DNA of 8,639 nucleotides. It comes from Clostridia bacterium (GTDB lineage Bacteria; Bacillota; Clostridia; Oscillospirales; CAG-272). Position 1 is the stretch's first letter, and the number at the start of each line of letters is the position of its first letter. The position numbers were made by a program, and so were the translations under genes. Shown in pieces: positions 4,686 through 8,639 of this stretch. The stretch lies in contig JAGCYR010000036.1 in the NCBI GenBank assembly GCA_017960705.1, positions 1 to 8,639 of the forward strand. Direction: 5' to 3'. Under the pieces are notes generated by a model, which saw only the letters and a program-made list of their open reading frames with translations, ran no database searches and was not told the DNA's origin.

Positions 4686-5643
4686 CCGCGATTTCGATCT
4701 CGATATCTCCCGTATCGCTCGACGCTTCGAAGTCGCCGCCCGACCGCGTTTTCGGCACGTCGGTATCGCCCGTGTGCGACGAAACGAAGAAGATCTTTTC
4801 CGAAAGGATGGTCCCCTCGACGTCGCCCGTGTCGGTCTTGATCTTATAGTTCGCGGCGTCGCACCGATAGAGCTTGACGTCCCCGGTATCGGTCTCGATC
4901 TTCGCGTCGCCGGTCCCGACGACGTTGGTCAGCGTCACGAAGCCCGTGTCGGTCTCAACGGTGAGCGCGGCGCACGATACGTCGGTCAGTTTCACTTTTC
5001 CCGTGTCGGTCTCGACCGCAAGATCGGCGCAGCGCGCGTCGTCGAGGATCACCTTGCCGGTATTGGTCCGGATCCCGACGTTCCCCGCGGTCAGGGGCGT
5101 GACCGTAACGTCCCCGGTATCGGTCTTGATCCGAACGGAGGTCGCGAAGGTCCCGCCGAGTTCCACGTCGCCCGTGTCGGTCTCGACGTCGAGTTTCAGA
5201 AACGAGTACGTCCCGTGGAAAACGACGTCCCCGGTGTCGGTCTCAAGCGTCAGGGCTTCGTATTCGCCCGCGGGCAGCCAGATCTTCACCTTCGGGCTCT
5301 TCGAGAACACCGAGATCTTTTCGTACCACTTCCGCTGGTCGGTCGCGCCGATCGTCAGTTTCCCGTCGGCGAGCGAAACCTCGTGCGGCTGCTCTTCGGT
5401 CTCGTAACACTCGACGCGAAGGACGCCGTCCTCGGCAAGATAGAAGTCGACGTCGGAGGTGCGGACCGTGATCCCGACGGACGAGAGCGCCCCTTCGGGC
5501 GTATAGGTTTTCGTCTCGAACTTCCCCGCCCCGAAGTTCTCCGCGTTGAAGCCGGAGGCGGCAAAGGCGACGAACGCGAGCAGCGCGCCCGCTATGATCA
5601 GCGCAGCCGCGATCACCAGAACGATCTTGATGGTTTTAGACAT
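4681..5643 (-). CDS. DUF4097-family beta-repeat membrane-anchored protein
   Basis: The protein has 320 residues. It starts with a membrane segment at about 6-28 (IKIVLVIAAALIIAGALLAFVAF), so the remainder is probably exported and anchored. From about residue 130 it consists of tandem strands built around T-D-T-G-D-V. Copies have D (or N/H) at 136, 156, 175, 194, 213, 232, 252, 271, 290 and 310, every 19-20 residues, as in DUF4097 right-handed beta-helix or beta-strand repeats. No catalytic motif is visible; the family role is unknown and a structural or envelope-sensing part is inferred. The ATG at 5643 has AAGGAG seven bases upstream and overlaps the stop of the DUF1700 gene by 8 bases, indicating translational coupling. 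It is the last gene of a PadR-DUF1700-DUF4097 operon. Confidence 0.9.
   Translation of the reverse strand: MSKTIKIVLVIAAALIIAGALLAFVAFAASGFNAENFGAGKFETKTYTPEGALSSVGITVRTSDVDFYLAEDGVLRVECYETEEQPHEVSLADGKLTIGATDQRKWYEKISVFSKSPKVKIWLPAGEYEALTLETDTGDVVFHGTYSFLKLDVETDTGDVELGGTFATSVRIKTDTGDVTVTPLTAGNVGIRTNTGKVILDDARCADLAVETDTGKVKLTDVSCAALTVETDTGFVTLTNVVGTGDAKIETDTGDVKLYRCDAANYKIKTDTGDVEGTILSEKIFFVSSHTGDTDVPKTRSGGDFEASSDTGDIEIEIAE
4702..5247 (-). repeat. Tandem T-D-T-G-D-V coding repeat, ten copies
   Basis: Ten degenerate coding copies of 57-60 bp encode the (E/K)TDTG(D/K)V turn and strand. The sixth-position Asp varies (TNTGKV, TDTGKV, TDTGFV), and the ninth copy is HTGDTD. On the plus strand they appear as recurring CCCGTGTCGGTCTC-like segments. 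The regular phase means one beta-helix rung per copy. The similarity is high enough for slippage or recombination between copies. Confidence 0.85.
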
Positions 5644-6226
5644 TGTTTTTCTCCTTCCGCTTGAACAAACCTGCGATCCTACGGCATACCGCCGTGATCC
5701 CGCGCCAGAGCGCTTTGGTCGCCGCGACCGCTCCGAAGAACAGAAGGATCGCGAGCCCGCCGCACACGAGAGCCCCGCCCAGCGTGAAGAACGCCGAGGC
5801 GACCTGCCCCGTCGCGAGCAAAACGAAGAACGTGCCGACCCCGCCGACCGCTCCCGCGGCGAACGAGATCTCGACCGCCCAGAGCGTGACGAAGAGCGAG
5901 AAGATCAGCGACGCGACGGTTACGAAGAGCGAGAGCAGGATCGGGAACCAGATCGGGAACCCGAGCACCAGCAGAAGGATCACGCCGACCCGTCCGTTTC
6001 CGCTCTTTTGCGGGGTCTCTTCCGCGACGGCGGGGCGCTCGGCAAGGATCTGCGAGACCGTTCCCTCGACCGTTCCCACGCTCGCGACGGCGTCGGGCTC
6101 GGACATCCCCTCCTCGATCCTGTCGTCGATCATCTCGGCGTAGAAGTTCACTCTCTCCTCGCGCTCCTTCCGCGGCAGCTTCGACAAGCCCCGCGAGAGC
6201 GCGGAAAGAAACTCTTTTTTGGTCAT
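5636..6226 (-). CDS. DUF1700-family membrane protein
   Basis: The protein has 196 residues. The soluble N-terminus MTKKEFLSALSRGLSKLPRKEREERVNFYAEMIDDRIEEG is typical of DUF1700 (HAAS-like) proteins, with the ER...Y.E.IDD..EEG pattern at about 21-40 and ASVGTVE after it. Then come about three to four hydrophobic helices at roughly 79-100, 101-125, 126-147 and 150-170, and a basic cytoplasmic tail KRKEKNNV. Such proteins sit beside PadR regulators and DUF4097 proteins in many Firmicutes. Their role is thought to be in envelope function but is not established. The ATG at 6226 is supported by GGGAGG nine bases upstream and by a 4-base ATGA overlap with the padR stop. It overlaps the DUF4097 start by 8 bases at its other end, so all three genes are coupled. 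Confidence 0.9.
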   Translation of the reverse strand: MTKKEFLSALSRGLSKLPRKEREERVNFYAEMIDDRIEEGMSEPDAVASVGTVEGTVSQILAERPAVAEETPQKSGNGRVGVILLLVLGFPIWFPILLSLFVTVASLIFSLFVTLWAVEISFAAGAVGGVGTFFVLLATGQVASAFFTLGGALVCGGLAILLFFGAVAATKALWRGITAVCRRIAGLFKRKEKNNV

Positions 6227-6540
6227 TGTTTGTTTCCCTCCCTGACAACGAAACGGTAAACCGTCATGATCTCTTTCCATTCCTCCCGGAATTCGGCGAG
6301 CCGTACCCGCCCCCGGTCGGTGATCTTGTAATACTTTCGGAGCCGTCCGTCGTGTTCAGCGGTCCGGACCGTCAGCATTCCCGCCCCCTCCAGGCGCTTC
6401 AGAATGGTGTAGAGGGTGGATTCCGACATTTCAAGGTACGGCTTCATCTCTTTGATGATCCGATACCCGTAGGACTCTCCGTCCTGGATCGCGGCAAGCA
6501 CGCACACGTCGAGCAGTCCGCGTTTCAGCTGAATATCCAT
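6223..6540 (-). CDS. PadR family transcriptional regulator
   Basis: A 105-residue short PadR (subfamily 1, no long C-terminal dimerisation domain). The winged helix starts MDIQLKRGLLDVCVLAAI, continues with DGESYGYRIIKEM, then the recognition-helix region SESTLYTILKRLEGAGML (39-56) and the wing GRLRKYYKITDRGR (65-78). The C-terminal helix LAEFREEWKEIMTVYRF makes the dimer. The ATG at 6540 has GGGGAGG with a 6-base gap; the upstream TTG in the same frame would lie within the leader. It leads an operon with DUF1700 and DUF4097. Members of this family usually repress their own operon and release DNA on an unknown ligand. A 21-bp inverted repeat over its -10 box is the likely operator. Confidence 0.95.
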   Translation of the reverse strand: MDIQLKRGLLDVCVLAAIQDGESYGYRIIKEMKPYLEMSESTLYTILKRLEGAGMLTVRTAEHDGRLRKYYKITDRGRVRLAEFREEWKEIMTVYRFVVREGNKQ

Positions 6541-6560
6541 ACCATACCTCCCCTCGCGCA

Positions 6561-6581
6561 ATACATCATATCACGAAGTAT
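6561..6581. promoter_or_regulatory. Probable PadR operator
   Basis: ATACATC (6561-6567), a 7-bp centre and GAAGTAT (6575-6581) form an inverted repeat matching 6 of 7. PadR sites are typically AT-rich inverted repeats with ATAC/GTAT-like arms (family knowledge). It covers the -10 box and part of the spacer of the padR promoter, so bound PadR would block its own operon. Confidence 0.6.
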
Positions 6582-6593
6582 TCCGTTTGTCAA
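6565..6593 (-). promoter_or_regulatory. padR operon promoter
   Basis: Read on the minus strand, TTGACA (6593-6588), a 17-bp spacer and TATGAT (6570-6565) with TGA directly before it. This is a consensus -35 with an extended -10. The start near 6558 leaves a leader of only about 18 bases before the padR ATG. It is back to back with the hydrolase promoter at 6644-6672. Confidence 0.88.
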
Positions 6594-6643
6594 GTAAAAT
6601 CCGAAAAAATTTTGAAAACCTGCCGCGCGTTTCCTCTCTGTTC

Positions 6644-6672
6644 TTGCATTCCTTCCTTTTTTATGATATACT
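6644..6672 (+). promoter_or_regulatory. Promoter of the alpha/beta hydrolase gene
   Basis: TTGCAT (6644-6649), a 17-bp spacer and TATACT (6667-6672) with TGA before it. The start is near 6679, giving a leader of about 24 bases with GGGAGG at 6690-6695. The -35 and its next bases (TTGCATTC) are identical to those of the hprK promoter. Confidence 0.85.
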
Positions 6673-6702
6673 GAAAATACATCAGATCCGGGAGGAAAAA
6701 CA

Positions 6703-7632
6703 ATGGGACCGATCGCACGGAAATACCGCGAACAACTGCTCTGCCGCTACGATAAGGACGGCTACACGCCCTATCTTTCGGCGTCCGACTATCCGGGGCT
6801 TGAGTGCGACGAAGGCACCTTCGTCAACACCGCCGGGGTCGCCGTCGCCTTTTTCCGCTACCGCTACGAAAACTACGATCCCGCCAAGCTGGTCGTCTTC
6901 TGCCACGGGCTGGGAGCGGGACACACGGCGTATCTTGCCGAGATCGAGTACCTCTGCAAAAACGGTCTGCAAGTCCTGACGCTCGATTACACCGGCTGTG
7001 ACAAGTCCGGGGGCGACGGGATGCTCTCGGTCAACCGCCCGACGCGGGACGTGATCGAGCTGCTCGACTTCGTGAAGCCCGCGGAGGAGCTCTCGGTCGT
7101 CGGGCACTCGCTCGGCGGCTATACGGCGCTGAACGTGATCAGGATGGTCGATCGGGTCAAGCGCGGCGTGATCATCTCGGGCTTCCTCTATTCCAAACAG
7201 ATGCTCGGGCATTTCATCAAGAATCGGCTGATCCACTATCTCGTCGAGCGGGTCGAGCGGAAGAACGATCCCGCGATCGCCTGCGCCGACAACGGCAAAT
7301 ACCTGAAACACACGACCGACCGCCTGCTCTTCATCGCGTCCGAGGACGATCCGATGGTGCCTTTTTCGATCGGCGCGGGACTGGCGCAGACGCTCGGCAA
7401 CGACAAGCTGGAGTTTTTGATCGAACAGAACAAAAAGCACAACCCGACCTACACCGCCGAGGCGCTCGCGTTCATGCAAGAATCCTTCGGCGAGTTCGCA
7501 AAGAAAGCAAACGACGGCACGCTGAAAACCCTCGAAGACAAGCAGGCGTTCTTCGCCGACCGCCCCGCCGCCAAAATGACCGCGCAGGACCCCCGCGTGA
7601 TGGATCGAGTCGTAGCGTTTATCAAAGAATAA
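6703..7632 (+). CDS. Alpha/beta-fold hydrolase
   Basis: A 309-residue cytosolic serine hydrolase of unknown substrate. The alpha/beta core starts with LVVFCHGLGAGHTAY (63-77), where HG at 68-69 is the oxyanion-hole region. The nucleophile elbow is VVGHSLGGY with Ser136. The catalytic acid is probably D216 in LFIASEDDPMVP, and the catalytic histidine is H246 in QNKKHNP. A lid-like insert occupies about 160-205. The triad order and spacing are those of esterase/lysophospholipase-like or peptidase-like members. There is no signal peptide. The ATG at 6703 has GGGAGG with a 7-base gap and a clear promoter. It is divergent from padR with 162 bases between the two starts. Whether PadR also controls it is not shown; the operator lies more than 60 bases upstream of its -35. 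The GIY-YIG gene follows by 20 bases and may be cotranscribed. Confidence 0.9.
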   Translation: MGPIARKYREQLLCRYDKDGYTPYLSASDYPGLECDEGTFVNTAGVAVAFFRYRYENYDPAKLVVFCHGLGAGHTAYLAEIEYLCKNGLQVLTLDYTGCDKSGGDGMLSVNRPTRDVIELLDFVKPAEELSVVGHSLGGYTALNVIRMVDRVKRGVIISGFLYSKQMLGHFIKNRLIHYLVERVERKNDPAIACADNGKYLKHTTDRLLFIASEDDPMVPFSIGAGLAQTLGNDKLEFLIEQNKKHNPTYTAEALAFMQESFGEFAKKANDGTLKTLEDKQAFFADRPAAKMTAQDPRVMDRVVAFIKE

Positions 7633-7652
7633 AGAACGAAAGGGTTTTTGCG

Positions 7653-8501
7653 ATGTTTAACAAAACCATCCAACTGTTCATTTTTGATGGCAACCCGAAT
7701 GGACGCATTATGTGCGAATTGTCAAACTGGAACGGAAGAGTCTATAAGATTTCCAGAGGTGAAATAAACCTTTTTGCGAATCGTCAGGATGCCAATCATA
7801 CCGGTATCTATTTTCTGTTTGGAAAAAACGAATCGAACAAAGATACTGTGTATATAGGTGAAGCGGAAAAAATCGCCGTTCGTCTGAAGCAGCATCTAAA
7901 CGACTCTTTTTATTGGAATGATTGCGTTGCCATCATCAGCAAAGACAATCTTTTAAACAAAGCACATATCAAATACTTGGAGAACAAATTCTACAATGCT
8001 GCCGTTGAAGCCGGAAGATTTGAAATTGTAAACAATTCAATTCCAACGCTTTCCTCCGTATCCGAGTATGATGAAGCAATGCTGGAAGAATTTATGAGTG
8101 ATGCAAAATTGCTCGTGAACACTTTAGGATATAAGGTCTTTGAACCTATCTCTATCAGCGATAAGACCGCAGAAAAGAACATTGAGATGTTCTTCATAAA
8201 GACAGCGAGAGGCGCAGACGCTTCAGGGTATTCTGTACCGGACGGATTCGTTGTAAAAAAAGGGTCTGCCGTTGCATCATCAACTGTCGAAAGTATGCCA
8301 AGCAACCTTGTAAAATATAGAGATGGTTTGTATGCTGACGGAACGATCACCTCTCTTCACACGTTCTCGAAGGATTGTATTTTTACAAGTCCCTCTTATG
8401 CTGCCGCGATAGTGATGGGGCGTAGCGCAAACGGAAGAACAGAATGGAAAACGAAAGATGGTATAACCTTCAAACAAATTGAAGAAAAGCATATTCAATA
8501 A
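7653..8501 (+). CDS. GIY-YIG nuclease family protein with C-terminal DUF4357
   Basis: A 282-residue putative nuclease. After about 48 N-terminal residues the GIY-YIG domain runs from about 49 to 125: TGIYFLFG (GIY at 51-53), TVYIGEAEKIAVRLKQHL (YIG at 67-69, catalytic Arg probably R77) and KYLENKFY with the metal-binding Glu at E110. All expected active residues are present. The C-terminus at about 180-275 matches DUF4357: FFIKTARGADASGY, then FVVKKGS, then FTSPSYAAAIVMGRSANGRTEWKT. This pairing is seen in accessory genes near restriction-modification or defence loci (family knowledge), but no partner lies here. Base composition and codon use are far more AT-rich than in the flanking genes, suggesting horizontal acquisition. 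The ATG at 7653 has GAAAGGG eight bases upstream. It ends before a strong terminator. Confidence 0.9.
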   Translation: MFNKTIQLFIFDGNPNGRIMCELSNWNGRVYKISRGEINLFANRQDANHTGIYFLFGKNESNKDTVYIGEAEKIAVRLKQHLNDSFYWNDCVAIISKDNLLNKAHIKYLENKFYNAAVEAGRFEIVNNSIPTLSSVSEYDEAMLEEFMSDAKLLVNTLGYKVFEPISISDKTAEKNIEMFFIKTARGADASGYSVPDGFVVKKGSAVASSTVESMPSNLVKYRDGLYADGTITSLHTFSKDCIFTSPSYAAAIVMGRSANGRTEWKTKDGITFKQIEEKHIQ

Positions 8502-8522
8502 CCGTTGTTTCCATTAAACAAA

Positions 8523-8562
8523 AAAGAACTGACCGATCTCCGAGAAGATCGGTCAGTTCTTT
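8523..8562. terminator. Bidirectional intrinsic terminator
   Basis: A perfect 17-bp stem, AAAGAACTGACCGATCT (8523-8539) with 8546-8562, and a six-base loop. A T-rich tail (TTTATTTGTGTTTT) follows on the plus strand. On the minus strand the hairpin is followed by a TTTTTTG run. It serves the GIY-YIG gene on one strand and guaA on the other. Confidence 0.93.
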
Positions 8563-8591
8563 ATTTGTGTTTTGAATTCAGTTGCGGAGGA

Positions 8592-8639
8592 TTATTCCCA
8601 TTCGATCGTCGCGACGGGTTTCGGCGACAGGTCGTACAG
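8592..8639 (-). CDS. guaA: GMP synthase (glutamine-hydrolysing), C-terminal 15 residues
   Basis: The minus strand reads LYDLSPKPVATIEWE and then TAA at 8592-8594. The ending KPxATIEWE is the highly conserved C-terminus of GuaA, part of the dimerisation domain. GuaA converts XMP to GMP using ATP and glutamine in the final step of de novo guanine nucleotide synthesis. The rest of the gene is outside the window. Although only 15 codons are visible, the terminal motif is distinctive. Confidence 0.88.
   Translation of the reverse strand: MYDLSPKPVATIEWE

Noticed and set aside
4702..5247. CRISPR-like regular spacing of similar 14-20 bp segments
   Set aside because: The period is 57-60 bp in a coding frame, the units are degenerate at the DNA level and encode a beta repeat, and no cas genes are present.
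4381..5664. A 427-codon plus-strand open frame opposite DUF4097
   Set aside because: Its repeated RVGLD-like pattern merely mirrors the TDTGDV coding repeat on the other strand.
6682..7479. A 265-codon minus-strand open frame across the hydrolase
   Set aside because: It is antisense to a hydrolase with an intact catalytic triad and spans that gene's promoter.

Overview
The window looks like chromosomal DNA of a GC-rich member of the Firmicutes/Clostridia, most likely an uncultured gut Oscillospirales-type bacterium. This is inferred from several features. HPr kinase/phosphorylase is present, as is an AraM-type sn-glycerol-1-phosphate dehydrogenase. There is a PadR / DUF1700 / DUF4097 operon and a DUF4830 lipid-anchored or membrane-anchored protein. 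A tiny protein ending in a run of five cysteines is also encoded. The ribosome binding sites are strong AGGAGG-type sites and the promoters are sigma-A type with TGn extended -10 boxes. No tRNA, rRNA, CRISPR array, transposase or integrase is visible.

Layout. Bases 1-830 (+) hold the C-terminal two thirds of glycerol-1-phosphate dehydrogenase. Bases 831-966 are a hairpin-rich gap between convergent genes. Bases 967-2367 (-) are asnS. Bases 2368-2566 are a divergent promoter region with an extended -10 for asnS, A/T tracts, and a 44-bp near-perfect palindrome laid over a consensus promoter. That promoter serves a 107-residue unknown gene (2567-2890, +). This gene ends one base from a convergent DUF4830 gene (2892-3365, -), whose ribosome binding site lies inside a perfect stem. 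Upstream on the minus strand are a 32-residue cysteine-tail membrane peptide (3459-3557) and hprK (3637-4584). Bases 4681-6540 (-) are the padR - DUF1700 - DUF4097 operon with overlapping genes, and a palindrome sits on its promoter. Divergently, 6703-7632 (+) is an alpha/beta hydrolase. Bases 7653-8501 (+) are a clearly AT-richer GIY-YIG/DUF4357 gene, probably acquired. A strong bidirectional terminator (8523-8562) separates it from the last 15 codons of guaA (GMP synthase, 8592-8639, -).

Most genes are housekeeping or ordinary envelope and regulatory genes. AsnS charges tRNA-Asn, HprK controls carbon catabolite repression through HPr Ser46, GuaA makes GMP and AraM makes sn-glycerol-1-phosphate. 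The PadR operon is a self-regulated envelope-type cassette. No complete multi-gene novel system is evident. The least explained and most interesting elements are four: the palindrome-controlled 107-residue protein, the stem hiding the DUF4830 ribosome binding site, the five-cysteine microprotein, and the transferred-looking GIY-YIG gene.
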